This document shows positions 17,571-27,000 of a DNA stretch of 64,000 bases, piece by piece. Location of the stretch: NCBI GenBank assembly GCA_041752315.1, contig JBGSHJ010000042.1:42401-106400 (forward strand), given 5' to 3'. The translations under genes and the position numbers were made by a program. Every line of letters starts with the position of its first letter. Position 1 is the first letter of the stretch. The notes under the pieces were generated by a model, which was not told where the DNA came from, searched no databases, and worked only from the letters and a program-made list of their open reading frames with translations. Source of the stretch: SYFY01 sp041752315 (GTDB taxonomy: Bacteria; Pseudomonadota; Gammaproteobacteria; Pseudomonadales; Azotimanducaceae).

Positions 17571-18869
17571 TTCTCGACTTCGGTTCAGGTCTGCTCGCAG
17601 GGTACGGCTTGCCAGAAAAAACAGCATCGCCGACAACAGATTAAAAACCAGACAGAGAGTCAGCGACCAGCGCAGTGCGTCGGAGCCAAGGCTGGTGGTG
17701 TGGTTGAGAATGTCACTGATGACACCGGCGACCTGAGGACCCAGTCCCAGGCCGATCAGATTCAGAACAAACAGGAAAATGCTGGAAGCCAGTGCGCGCA
17801 TTCTCAAACCGACCAGGCCCTGCGTTACGGCAAAGCTCGGACCGAGAAAAAAACCGCCGAGAATGTTCGGGACGATCATGGCCAGCAGCGCAATCTGTGG
17901 ATCGTCGTGCAGGTACGAAAGTGCACCGAAAGGAATGGTGCCGAGGATCGCGATGGCCGGCAACCAGGTATACCACCGCTGATCCTTGCGACCGAGGCGA
18001 TCTGACAGGTACCCCCCCAGAAAGGTGCCAGCTATACCGGCAAACCCGAGGTAAAAGAGAGCAGTCCCCATTTCACCAGTGGAGTAGCCGTGCGAGCGGG
18101 CAAACATCGCTGCGATCCAGTAACCCGCGCCATAACTGACAAAGGCGTGAGCCGCTGCGCCAAGTGCCACGAGCCTGAAACTGCGCAGTGACCACAAGTA
18201 CCTGAAGACAGTCTTGACCGGTGGCGGGGCGGTGGTGGTGTCGACGATCCCGTCTGAAATGCCCCGTGGCGGTTCGCGCAGTGTCAGGCGGACGATCACC
18301 GCCAGGACGACTCCAGGCAGCCCTACGACCATGAACGCGGTACGCCAGTCGAAGGCTTCGTTGATCCAGCCACCGCCGAGATTGCCCAGCATTGTGCCAA
18401 TGGGGATGCCAAGTGCGTAGATCGCAAGCGCAGTGGCCCGCTGATTCGGTGGGAACATATCTGAAATCATCGAGTGAGATGGCGGACTGCCCCCGGCTTC
18501 TCCCACGGCGACTCCGACCCGTGCCAGTGCCAGCTGGAAAAAATTCTGCGCCAGGCCACACAGTGCAGTCGCTCCACTCCAGAGTGCGAGGCAGATGGCC
18601 AGTACGTTGCGTCTTGAACCGCCGTCAGCCAGTCGAGCGATGGGTATCCCGAGCACGGTGTAAAACAGCGCAAACACGATACCGCCGAGGAAGCCCATCA
18701 GGGTGTCGCTGGCACCGAGGTCAGTCTTGATGGGTTCGACCAGTATGCCCAGTATTGAACGGTCGATGAAATTGAAGACGTAGACGATAACCAGCAGGCT
18801 GAGGGCGTACCACCGATAGGCAACACTGAAAGGTGCGCCTGCCGACTGGTCTTGCAGATTGGACGACAT
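17562..18869 (-). CDS. MFS transporter (spinster-like family)
   Basis: 435 residues with about twelve predicted transmembrane helices. The first helix region (YRWYALSLLVIVYVFNFIDR) followed by ILVEPIKTDLGASDTLMGFLGG, and GRVG-type loop ADGGSRRNVLAICLALWSGATALCGLAQNF, identify the spinster-like MFS branch frequent near acyl-CoA catabolic genes in marine and soil proteobacteria. Likely imports the carboxylic acid or terpenoid/steroid substrate of the neighbouring operon, but direction and substrate are inferred only from position. Lies between the luciferase-like gene (convergent, nine-base overlap) and the divergently transcribed acyl-CoA dehydrogenase at 18968. Confidence 0.9.
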   Translation of the reverse strand: MSSNLQDQSAGAPFSVAYRWYALSLLVIVYVFNFIDRSILGILVEPIKTDLGASDTLMGFLGGIVFALFYTVLGIPIARLADGGSRRNVLAICLALWSGATALCGLAQNFFQLALARVGVAVGEAGGSPPSHSMISDMFPPNQRATALAIYALGIPIGTMLGNLGGGWINEAFDWRTAFMVVGLPGVVLAVIVRLTLREPPRGISDGIVDTTTAPPPVKTVFRYLWSLRSFRLVALGAAAHAFVSYGAGYWIAAMFARSHGYSTGEMGTALFYLGFAGIAGTFLGGYLSDRLGRKDQRWYTWLPAIAILGTIPFGALSYLHDDPQIALLAMIVPNILGGFFLGPSFAVTQGLVGLRMRALASSIFLFVLNLIGLGLGPQVAGVISDILNHTTSLGSDALRWSLTLCLVFNLLSAMLFFLASRTLRADLNRSRESG

Positions 18870-18967
18870 TGGCTTTCCGGTTCCTCTTCGCAGCAGTGTG
18901 CACGCTCTCGTCGTCCTGCAACAAGCTGTTAAACTAACGGGGTTACCAATGGGTCTGGAGAGCAGAG

Positions 18968-20182
18968 TTGGACGTGAGTTTTTCCGAAGCAGACAGGCGT
19001 TTCCAGGCCGAAGTGCGGAGCTGGCTTGAAACGGCCTGGCCTGAAACGGTCCGCAGCAAACAGCGCCGTAGCGCCCTGGAGCGGCTCTCCAAGGCAGATC
19101 GTGTTGCCTGGCAGAAGCGACTGGCGGAAAAAGGCTGGGCGGCGCGTGATTGGCCGGTGGAGTTTGGTGGGGCGGGTTTTACGTCGACCCAGAACTACAT
19201 TTTTGAACTGGAATGCGCACGTGTGGGGGCTCCGGGAGTCATTCCATTTGGCATGACGATGGTGGCGCCGGTGATCATGAAATTTGGCACCGCAGAACAA
19301 AAGGAGCGGTTCCTGCCGGATATCCTCGCGACCAACGTGTGGTGGTGCCAGGGTTACTCGGAACCAGGCTCCGGGTCCGACCTTGCCTCCCTCAAGACAA
19401 AGGCAGAGGACAAAGGGGATCACTACCTGGTCAACGGTGTGAAGACCTGGACAACTCTGGCGCAGTACGCCGACTGGATTTTCTGCCTCGTCCGAACCAG
19501 TCAGGAAGCCAAACCGCAGCTCGGTATCAGCTTTCTGCTGATCGACATGAAAACACCGGGCATTGAAGTAAAGCCGATCATTACCCTGGACGAGCCAAAA
19601 AGCGGCTTCCAGGAAATCAACATGGTCTATTTCACGGATGTGGTGGTACCCAAGGGGAACCTCGTCGGTGAACAGGGCAAGGGCTGGACCTGTGCCAAGT
19701 ACCTGCTCGAGTTCGAGCGCGGCAACGCCTATTCGCCTGGATTGAACGGAGCAATGTCGCATATTCAGTCCATCGCGATGACCACCCCGGATGGACAGGG
19801 TGGATCCTACGCCAACGATCCTTCATTCAAGGCTCGTTTTGATGATGTGACCATTCAGTTGCTCTCCATGGAATACACTGAACTGCGAATCCTCGGTCAA
19901 CTCGCCAATGGCCAGAACGTCGGACCCGAGTCATCCATGCTGAAAACCCGGGGGACCGAGTTGCAGCAAGCAGCGACCGAGCTTGCCATGGAAGTTGCCG
20001 GCATGTACGCCGCAGTGAAAGATGAGTCCACACCGGCCGATGATGATCCTTTCAAACCCGTCGGTCCTGCCGGATCCAACGGCGTCACCCAGGACTACTT
20101 CAATACACGAAAGGTCAGCATCTACGCCGGTTCGAATGAGATTCAACGAAACATTATGGCCAAACTGGTGCTGGGTCTCTAG
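18968..20182 (+). CDS. Acyl-CoA dehydrogenase
   Basis: 404 residues. Typical family layout: helical N-domain with LAEKGWAARDWPVEFGGAG, middle beta domain CQGYSEPGSGSDLASL and YLVNGVKTWTTLAQYADW, C-terminal helical domain ending RKVSIYAGSNEIQRNIMAKLVLGL, where the SNEIQ block is the flavin/substrate region. FAD-dependent dehydrogenation of an acyl-CoA. The start is a TTG at 18968 in AGAGTTGGACGTG; GTG 18974 is an alternative, and both follow GGAGAG at 18956-18961. Divergent from the MFS transporter and followed by 112 AT-richer bases before the polysaccharide locus. Confidence 0.92.
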   Translation: MDVSFSEADRRFQAEVRSWLETAWPETVRSKQRRSALERLSKADRVAWQKRLAEKGWAARDWPVEFGGAGFTSTQNYIFELECARVGAPGVIPFGMTMVAPVIMKFGTAEQKERFLPDILATNVWWCQGYSEPGSGSDLASLKTKAEDKGDHYLVNGVKTWTTLAQYADWIFCLVRTSQEAKPQLGISFLLIDMKTPGIEVKPIITLDEPKSGFQEINMVYFTDVVVPKGNLVGEQGKGWTCAKYLLEFERGNAYSPGLNGAMSHIQSIAMTTPDGQGGSYANDPSFKARFDDVTIQLLSMEYTELRILGQLANGQNVGPESSMLKTRGTELQQAATELAMEVAGMYAAVKDESTPADDDPFKPVGPAGSNGVTQDYFNTRKVSIYAGSNEIQRNIMAKLVLGL

Positions 20183-20294
20183 ACAAGACAATATTATTTA
20201 CCATATCGATACAGAGAATCGTATCTTCATCACGCCGACCTGAAGCGGCCTCCTCTACCATGACACTCTCGTGGAATGGATCTTCAAGAGAGCA

Positions 20295-21392
20295 ATGAAA
20301 GTCTTGCATGTGGTCGGCGCCCGGCCAAACCTGATGAAGGTTGCACCGCTTATCGAATCGCTGGCCGTCGAAGCAACTGCTCGTCGTCGACCTGTCGAAC
20401 AGATCCTGGTTCACACCGGGCAGCACTACTCACCAGAGCTCTCAAGGCTGTTGTTTGATGAACTGGGCCTGCCCAAACCTGACATCAATCTCAACGTTGG
20501 CTCAGGATCCCACGGCGCCCAGACCGGGCGGGTGATGATTGCCTTTGAGGAAGTGCTGAAAGAACAGCGGCCTGATCTGATGCTTGTCGTTGGCGACGTG
20601 AATTCCACGATCGCCTGTGCGCTGGATGCCGCCAAGATGGGCATTCCCATCGTGCACGTCGAAGCAGGCCTGCGCAGTTTTGATCGTTCGATGCCGGAAG
20701 AAATCAACCGGATTCTCACCGACCAGATTTCCGACTGGCTATTTACGACCGAGGAGAGCGCACGCGAAAATCTGCTTCGAGAAGGTATCGAAGACCGCAG
20801 GATTCACTTTGTTGGCAACGTGATGATCGATACCCTGCTCAAGCACCGGGATGCTGCGGTATCGCGTGGTACGCATCGTCGGCTCGGATTCGTCGACAAA
20901 GCCTACGGCGTTGTCACCCTGCATCGTCCAAGCAATGTCGATGACGAGTGTGGGTTGCGATCCATGGTCTCGTTGCTGGTCAGGATCAGCCAGGACCTGC
21001 CTCTGCTGTGGCCATTGCATCCGCGAACCAAAAGCCAGCTGGAACATGGCGGCCTCAACCCCGTGTTGACGCGCAGCAACATCACTCTGGTTGAACCGTT
21101 GGGGTACCTGGACTTCATCTGCTGCACGGCCAATGCGCGAATCGTGCTGACGGACAGTGGTGGTGTCCAGGAAGAGACCACCATCCTCGGTGTGCCCTGT
21201 GTGACCATGAGGGACAATACAGAGCGGCCAGTGACCGTCACGCATGGCACGAATGTACTTGCGGGTACCCATCCTGATGCCATCTGGCAGGCTTTCAAGA
21301 ACCACCCGCATTCCGCCCGGGCACAACCCATGACACCGAAATTCTGGGACGGCAGGGCGGCTGAAAGGATCGCGAAGATACTGTTGAAATGA
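20295..21392 (+). CDS. wecB: UDP-N-acetylglucosamine 2-epimerase (non-hydrolysing)
   Basis: 365 residues from ATG 20295. Begins MKVLHVVGARPNLMKVAPLI, the GARPNxxK motif of WecB/MnaA. Other family blocks: VHTGQHYSPELS, VVGDVNSTIACAL, HVEAGLRSFDRSMPEEINR, VTLHRPSNVD and, near the end, LTDSGGVQEETTILGVPCVTMRDNTERP. It interconverts UDP-GlcNAc and UDP-ManNAc in the cytoplasm, giving a ManNAc donor for the glycan; the WecG-type transferase at 28391 is a likely user. It opens the polysaccharide locus. The 112-bp spacer before it contains an inverted repeat GATAC-N8-GTATC at 20208-20225 in an AT-rich context that could hold the locus promoter. Confidence 0.96.
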   Translation: MKVLHVVGARPNLMKVAPLIESLAVEATARRRPVEQILVHTGQHYSPELSRLLFDELGLPKPDINLNVGSGSHGAQTGRVMIAFEEVLKEQRPDLMLVVGDVNSTIACALDAAKMGIPIVHVEAGLRSFDRSMPEEINRILTDQISDWLFTTEESARENLLREGIEDRRIHFVGNVMIDTLLKHRDAAVSRGTHRRLGFVDKAYGVVTLHRPSNVDDECGLRSMVSLLVRISQDLPLLWPLHPRTKSQLEHGGLNPVLTRSNITLVEPLGYLDFICCTANARIVLTDSGGVQEETTILGVPCVTMRDNTERPVTVTHGTNVLAGTHPDAIWQAFKNHPHSARAQPMTPKFWDGRAAERIAKILLK

Positions 21393-21472
21393 AGATTCTG
21401 TTGAACTAAGGACGTTTAGGAAGTCCGCGTCACTGCAGGAGTGCGTCGGACGACAACCTGAGGATTGGGTTA

Positions 21473-23059
21473 ATGAAGGACATCTACTATCTGCTGATTG
21501 ATCTGCTGCACCAGATGTGGCGTTTCCGTCGTTTCAGCATGATTGCCATGTGGACCATCGGGATGCTCGGCAGTCTGGCAGTGCTTTCGTTACCAAATGT
21601 CTATGAAGCCAACGCACGTTTTTACATCGATGCCAGTTCGCGCTTGAGGGACGTTGTTTCACAACTCGGCATGACACCGAGCGTTTCTTCGCGGGTATTC
21701 CTGGTTCGCCAGGCACTGCTTGGACGACCGCAGATCGAGCGGGTGATTGCCGAAGTCGGGCTGGATGCGGAAGCGACTACCGAGGCAGACAGGGAACAAC
21801 TGGTTCTCGAAATGATGGAAGATCTGCAACTGGAGACAGGACGCGGAGACGAGGCGCAGAATCTGTTTACGGTGACTTATCGAAACACGGATCGTGATCA
21901 GGCGATCGCCGTGGTTGATAACATCCTCAAGGGATTCAACGATCATGTGTTGCTGGCCAAGGAAACTGACACCGACAGAGCGGGCAGCTTTCTCGTCAGT
22001 CAACTCGACTACTATCGTGACCTCCTTGCCGACACTGAATCGAAACTGGAAGAGTTCAAGCGGAGCAACCCCGGATTTGTAGTTTCCGGTACGGACGGGG
22101 GGACATTCGAACGTCTGCAGACCGCGCGCGGAGAGGCCAGCAGGATCGAACGCGCCCGACGAGTGGAAGTGGATAAACGAGAGGAACTGAGGCGACAACT
22201 CTCCAAAGTTGACCCTTATGCACCGCCCAGTGGCTTGCAGCAACAGTCTGAAGTGTCCTCGCTCGTGCCAGGTGCAAAAACGCGGGGGGTCATCAACCAG
22301 CTGGAAGCCCAGCGCGCACAACTGCTGCTGACATTCACGGCCGAACATCCCGATGTGGCAGGAATCGACCAGCAACTCATGATTCTTCGCGAGCAGTTGG
22401 AAAAAGAACTTACCGCAGGCATCGCCGAAGGTGGAGTCGATGGCGCACGTAGCGCCACCAACCCGGTGTACATGCAGATCCAGCTGCAACTTGGACAATC
22501 CAACCTCGCCATTGCGGAACTGGACAGCCAACTTGATGACGCGCGCAAGACCGTAGAGGAACTGGAAACACGGCTGAGTTCGGCCCCTGAAATCGAGCGC
22601 CACTATCTGGAACTTACGCGGGACTATGACAAGTGGCGAGGCTTGTACGATCAGGTGCTGATGCAGGCTGAAAAAGAACGGATTGGCAGGGTAGGTGATG
22701 AACAGGATGTAGTGACATTCAACGTCATCGAACCGCCCCAGGCAGAATTGAATCCGGTCTCACCACCCAGAATGCTGCTGCTGTTTGCAGTGCTGCTGGT
22801 CTCCATAGGAGTGGCTGTTGTGCTGGCTTTTGTACTCGATCAGATCAACCCGGCATTCTCGACAGAAGGTCAGCTTGCTCGCATGCAGATTCCTGTCGCG
22901 GGCAGCATCTCGATGTTTGTCACGACGGACGTGACAGCGAGGCGCCGCTCCGACCTGGTGCGGTTCATTGCCGGTACCGGAGGCTACTTTGTCCTGATGG
23001 TTGGCGTCATTCTGGCGATGGATTCCGGCGTGAGCGTCGTGCATGGTCTGCTGGGCTAG
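21473..23059 (+). CDS. Polysaccharide chain-length determinant (Wzz/PCP, XrtA-locus type)
   Basis: 528 residues. One transmembrane helix near residues 20-45, a long periplasmic region with coiled-coil heptads (about 180-230 and 330-400), and membrane helices near the C-terminus (about 445-465 and 500-520). The body resembles the chain-length determinants of exosortase-A/PEP-CTERM polysaccharide loci (YEANARFYIDASSRLRDV, EIERHYLELTRDYDKWRGLYDQVL). No Walker motifs, so no fused tyrosine kinase. It would set polymer length together with the polymerase at 29161. It starts 80 bases after wecB. Confidence 0.88.
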   Translation: MKDIYYLLIDLLHQMWRFRRFSMIAMWTIGMLGSLAVLSLPNVYEANARFYIDASSRLRDVVSQLGMTPSVSSRVFLVRQALLGRPQIERVIAEVGLDAEATTEADREQLVLEMMEDLQLETGRGDEAQNLFTVTYRNTDRDQAIAVVDNILKGFNDHVLLAKETDTDRAGSFLVSQLDYYRDLLADTESKLEEFKRSNPGFVVSGTDGGTFERLQTARGEASRIERARRVEVDKREELRRQLSKVDPYAPPSGLQQQSEVSSLVPGAKTRGVINQLEAQRAQLLLTFTAEHPDVAGIDQQLMILREQLEKELTAGIAEGGVDGARSATNPVYMQIQLQLGQSNLAIAELDSQLDDARKTVEELETRLSSAPEIERHYLELTRDYDKWRGLYDQVLMQAEKERIGRVGDEQDVVTFNVIEPPQAELNPVSPPRMLLLFAVLLVSIGVAVVLAFVLDQINPAFSTEGQLARMQIPVAGSISMFVTTDVTARRRSDLVRFIAGTGGYFVLMVGVILAMDSGVSVVHGLLG

Positions 23060-23071
23060 ACGAATCCCAGC

Positions 23072-24478
23072 ATGACTGTTTCCAAATCGAAACTGCTGCG
23101 CAAACTGCTGGTTGTACTCGATACAACCACTACCGCTGCCGTGTACGCGGTCATTTGTGCGACCGCCTACTTTCTCGGTCGGATTGGTCCGGAATCGTGG
23201 GAAGTCCACGTGATGCTCCTCCTGATCCTGCCATTCCTTGCCGTACCGTTGTCAACCTGGGCGAAGCCGACCATCGCCGGTCAGACGGTGACACGAATTC
23301 TCCTGGAAATGCTGCGGTACAATCTGATCCTGTTCGGCATGCTCATCGCCGTTGTATTCCTCTTCAAACTGGGTCTTGTCAGCCGTGGTGTGCTGCTCAC
23401 ATCCATGGTGCTGAACTTCACCGCACTCGCGTTCGTTCGTCTGTTTTTGCGCTGGTGGTACTTTACAGTGCGAGTCGAGAAACGTGACAACTACACCAAG
23501 GTCCTTGTCGTTGGATCGGGACCCCGTGCGGAGTATTACCTCAAACAGGTGATGCCAAACTCTGAATGGGGCATGGAGGTCATCGGGTGCATTGATCCAG
23601 ACCCGGCAAAGGTCGGACAGGCCTGCGATGGGTCCACTGTAATTGGCACGCTTGATGATCTGGAGCAGATCGTTTCAACGCAGGTTGTGGATGAACTGGT
23701 CGTCGCCCTGCCCAGATCGCGTCTCAACGATATCGGCCAGATGGCAGAAATCTGTTCGGAACAGGGGATTGAACTCAAGATCCTCGCCGACTTCTACGGC
23801 ATTGATGCCGAAGTACGACTCGAGTATCAGGACAAGGTACCGCTGCTCAGTTTCAGCCCGGTATCCCTTGATGAAAACAAGCTGGTGGTCAAGCGAATCG
23901 TCGACATAGTGCTGGTATCAATCGCTCTACCGATACTGGTCCCACTTTTTGCCGGTGTGGCCGTAGCTGTGAAACTCAGCTCTCCCGGGCCGATATTCTT
24001 TCGTCAGGAACGGGTCGGCTTGCGCAAGCGTCGATTCAGGATGATGAAGTTCAGAAGCATGTACGCTGATGCAGAAGAGCGTCTTAAGGAAATAGAACAC
24101 CTCAATGAAGCCGAAGGTCCCATCTTCAAGATGACCAATGATCCTCGGGTTACCAACGTTGGCCGGTTCATTCGCAAGACCAGCCTGGATGAAATTCCGC
24201 AATTGCTCAACGTGTTCACTGGGGACATGTCGCTGGTAGGCCCCAGAGCCATGTCGGTTCGTGACGTGGATCTTTTTGACAAGGGAATTCAACGCAAGCG
24301 GTTCAGTGTGCGTCCTGGCATCGTCTGTCTGCGTGAAGTTTCAGGGCGCAGCAAGCTGTCCTTCGATCGGTGGCTGGAGCTGGATCTCGAGTACATCGAT
24401 ACATGGTCACTCGGTCTCGATTTCCAGATCCTGCTTCGCGTCATTCCGGTAGTGCTGAAAGGGTCCGGTGCCAGCTGA
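23072..24478 (+). CDS. Undecaprenyl-phosphate sugar-1-phosphate transferase (WbaP/WcaJ-type initiating enzyme)
   Basis: 468 residues. Four N-terminal membrane helices (to about residue 130), a Rossmann-like CoA_binding_3 domain (VLVVGSGPRAEYYLKQVM), and a C-terminal catalytic domain beginning KRIVDIVLVSIALPIL with the signatures FFRQERVGLRKRRFRMMKFRSM, VGRFIRKTSLDEIPQLLNVFTGDMSLVGPRA and RPGIVCLREVSGRSKLSF. Transfers a hexose- or HexNAc-1-phosphate to undecaprenyl phosphate at the inner membrane, the first step of repeat-unit assembly. A second enzyme of the same superfamily is at 44882. Lies 12 bases after the chain-length gene. Confidence 0.95.
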   Translation: MTVSKSKLLRKLLVVLDTTTTAAVYAVICATAYFLGRIGPESWEVHVMLLLILPFLAVPLSTWAKPTIAGQTVTRILLEMLRYNLILFGMLIAVVFLFKLGLVSRGVLLTSMVLNFTALAFVRLFLRWWYFTVRVEKRDNYTKVLVVGSGPRAEYYLKQVMPNSEWGMEVIGCIDPDPAKVGQACDGSTVIGTLDDLEQIVSTQVVDELVVALPRSRLNDIGQMAEICSEQGIELKILADFYGIDAEVRLEYQDKVPLLSFSPVSLDENKLVVKRIVDIVLVSIALPILVPLFAGVAVAVKLSSPGPIFFRQERVGLRKRRFRMMKFRSMYADAEERLKEIEHLNEAEGPIFKMTNDPRVTNVGRFIRKTSLDEIPQLLNVFTGDMSLVGPRAMSVRDVDLFDKGIQRKRFSVRPGIVCLREVSGRSKLSFDRWLELDLEYIDTWSLGLDFQILLRVIPVVLKGSGAS

Positions 24479-24479
24479 C

Positions 24480-25448
24480 ATGACGCGACTTGTGTACGTG
24501 TTGTCGGCAAGCCACTCCGGTTCCACGCTCCTTTCCATGCTGCTCAACGCGCATCCAAAGGTAGTGACTGCCGGAGAACTGAAGGCAGAACGTTTTGGCG
24601 ATCCGGACCGATATCGCTGTTCATGCCATGAACTGCTCAAGGAGTGTACGTTCTGGCGTGCCGTTGCCGACCGGATGAATTCAAGGGGTCACAACTTTTC
24701 CATTACCGATGCCCGGACTCACTTTGGCGCCATGGACAGCCGTTGGGTAAGGCGATTGACACGTCCACTCGTTCGTGAGGCCTTCACCGAGCGCGTTCGG
24801 GATCTGGCACTTTCGCTGTCCCCAAGCTGGCGAAGAGGTCTGCCGGAGATGCTGCGCAGGTCTGCTGACCTGGTTCATTCTATAGCTGAAGTGGCTGGTG
24901 CCGACGTGGTTGTCGAAAGTTCAAAGATCGGACTGCGCCTGAAATATCTGACGCAGTGCGAGGATCTTGACATCCACGTTGTTCGATTGATCCGCGATGG
25001 TCGAGCGGTTGCCCTGACGTACATGCGGCCGGACGAATTTGCTGATGCCCGGGATGCAAGGCTCCGCGGCGGTGGTACCGGGGTCAATCTGGATACGCGG
25101 TTGAGCATGGACGAGGCGGCCCGGGAGTGGCGACGCAGCAACGAAGAAGCCGAAGCCCTGCTCGGACAGCTTCGTGGCGTACAAGTCATCCAGGTGCACT
25201 ATGAATCACTCTGCAATTCGCCACTGGATACCGTGAACCAGGTGTTTTCGGAATTTGGATTGCATTCTCTGACATCCCTCGAAGATTTTCGGGTGTTGCC
25301 GCACCACGTGATCGGCAACGGGATGCGACTTGATACCGACAATCGTGTAGTGCTGGATGATCGCTGGCGAAGTGCTCTCGCTGCGCCAGAACTGTCAACG
25401 TTTGCCCGCGTGGCTGGTGACTTGAATAGCCGCTACGGCTACCAATGA
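24480..25448 (+). CDS. Sulfotransferase (PAPS-dependent)
   Basis: 322 residues from ATG 24480, one base after the preceding stop; an in-frame GTG at 24468 is an alternative. The N-terminal VYVLSASHSGSTLLSMLLNAHP is the 5'-phosphosulfate-binding loop of PAPS sulfotransferases, and VRLIRDGRAVALTYMR at about 165-180 is the 3'-phosphate-binding block. A Cys-rich stretch (RYRCSCHELLKECTFW) near residue 50 could be structural. Predicted cytoplasmic, acting on the lipid-linked repeat unit. Together with the second sulfotransferase at 43018 it suggests a sulfated polysaccharide, but acceptors are unknown. Confidence 0.85.
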   Translation: MTRLVYVLSASHSGSTLLSMLLNAHPKVVTAGELKAERFGDPDRYRCSCHELLKECTFWRAVADRMNSRGHNFSITDARTHFGAMDSRWVRRLTRPLVREAFTERVRDLALSLSPSWRRGLPEMLRRSADLVHSIAEVAGADVVVESSKIGLRLKYLTQCEDLDIHVVRLIRDGRAVALTYMRPDEFADARDARLRGGGTGVNLDTRLSMDEAAREWRRSNEEAEALLGQLRGVQVIQVHYESLCNSPLDTVNQVFSEFGLHSLTSLEDFRVLPHHVIGNGMRLDTDNRVVLDDRWRSALAAPELSTFARVAGDLNSRYGYQ

Positions 25449-25452
25449 AATC

Positions 25453-27000
25453 ATGACGGAAGTGGCGCCCACACCAGGCGACCTGAGCGGTCGGGAGCGC
25501 CTTACCTGGAACGTTCTGGTGTCCTGGATCAGCCAACTGATCACCGTGTGCATCGGTTTTGTCATGCCTCGCCTCATCAATGACCAGCTTGGGCAGGTCA
25601 CTTTGGGAGTCTGGGACTTTGGCTGGGCCATCGTTTCGTATCTTTCACTGGTCAACTTCGGCATTGGCTCCAACTCCAGCAAGTTCGTCGCGCAATACCG
25701 GCCAAACGGAGAGATCCGAAGACTTTGTGAGGTCATGTCCACCGCACATCTCATGCAACTCCTGATCTGTGCAGGAGTGTTCACCGGCGTCTATGTTCTT
25801 TACGCAAACGTTGATGCCATCTTTTCCACTGAATCCGTTGATATGGATGAAACGGCGGTGGTTCTCCTGCTGCTGGGCTACAGTCTTGGCGTCCAGATGC
25901 TGACAGATGCGTACAGGGGCATCATAACGGGTTGTCATCGCTGGGACATCCACAATGGTGTCAACACATTTCACAATATCTCGTCCGCTGTTGGCATGGT
26001 GGCGACCCTGCTGCTCGGGCTGGGTCTTCAGTGGCTGGCACTGATCTACTTTGTCAGCACGGCGGTCGCCGAGATACTTCGATTTTTGATGAGTCGGCGT
26101 GTATGCCCGGAAGTGGAAATCCGGCTGCACTACGCCAACAGGGACGATGCACGCAGGATTCTCTCGTTCGGGTTGAAGACGCTGGCAACGCTGGCTGGAT
26201 CATTGTCCGTACAACAGACCGTCAGCATCCTGATTACGGTGCAACTCGGTCCTGCCGCGCTGGCGGTATTCGCGCGACCCGCTGCCTTGATGCGGCACAT
26301 CGAGAACTTCATCTCGAAATTTGCATTCATACTGATGCCCACCACCAGTTCGATGCATGGTATGGGGCGAATTGAAGAACTGCGTGAATTTGCGATGCAG
26401 ATGAGCAAGGTAGGTTGGGCACTGGCCATACCCGCTGGGGTGTTCATGGTCGTGTTTGGTCCTGAGCTGATTGGTCTGTGGATGGGCGAAGAATACGTCA
26501 ACGCGCCGCTGGTATGGATTCTCGCAACTGGCGGATGTCTGGCGTCGGCAAATCGAGTGGGTTACCGGATTCTCTCCGGCATGAACATGCACGGCGCCGT
26601 ATCCGTACAAGGTCTCATCATCTATCTCGTTACCTTGTCGTTTGGCATCGTCTGGATGACTGTCTGGGATGGTGACTTGCTGGCAGCAGCATGCATCTTC
26701 GTTCTGGGAGAGGTGCTGTTCAATGCGGTTCTTGTACCGATCCACATGGCCCGGATGCTCGGAACAGGAGTTTTGCAGTACATCTGGCGAGCCGGCCACA
26801 TTCCCGTATTGATTGGTGTTTTCAGTTATCTCCTCCTGGAAATGGTCAAGGCCGTCGAGACCTGGCCGGTATTGATCAACATTCTCGTCGGGGGTCTGTT
26901 TCATGGCACGCTGGTATCCGTGCTGTATTGGCGGTTTGTCCTGACTGCCCCTTTGAAAAGCAAGATTCGCAGCACCGTTGGACTGCCAAAACGTGATTGA
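25453..27000 (+). CDS. Oligosaccharide flippase (Wzx/MATE-like polysaccharide transporter)
   Basis: 515 residues with 12-14 hydrophobic helices. The N-terminus (LTWNVLVSWISQLITVCIGFVMPRLI) and the pattern of paired helices match the Wzx/RfbX polysaccharide export family of the MOP superfamily. It would move the undecaprenyl-linked repeat unit across the inner membrane before polymerisation. Starts four bases after the sulfotransferase stop; its last bases overlap the proposed GTG start of the next gene by eight. Classified on membrane topology and N-terminal pattern; specific motifs are weak in this family. Confidence 0.85.
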   Translation: MTEVAPTPGDLSGRERLTWNVLVSWISQLITVCIGFVMPRLINDQLGQVTLGVWDFGWAIVSYLSLVNFGIGSNSSKFVAQYRPNGEIRRLCEVMSTAHLMQLLICAGVFTGVYVLYANVDAIFSTESVDMDETAVVLLLLGYSLGVQMLTDAYRGIITGCHRWDIHNGVNTFHNISSAVGMVATLLLGLGLQWLALIYFVSTAVAEILRFLMSRRVCPEVEIRLHYANRDDARRILSFGLKTLATLAGSLSVQQTVSILITVQLGPAALAVFARPAALMRHIENFISKFAFILMPTTSSMHGMGRIEELREFAMQMSKVGWALAIPAGVFMVVFGPELIGLWMGEEYVNAPLVWILATGGCLASANRVGYRILSGMNMHGAVSVQGLIIYLVTLSFGIVWMTVWDGDLLAAACIFVLGEVLFNAVLVPIHMARMLGTGVLQYIWRAGHIPVLIGVFSYLLLEMVKAVETWPVLINILVGGLFHGTLVSVLYWRFVLTAPLKSKIRSTVGLPKRD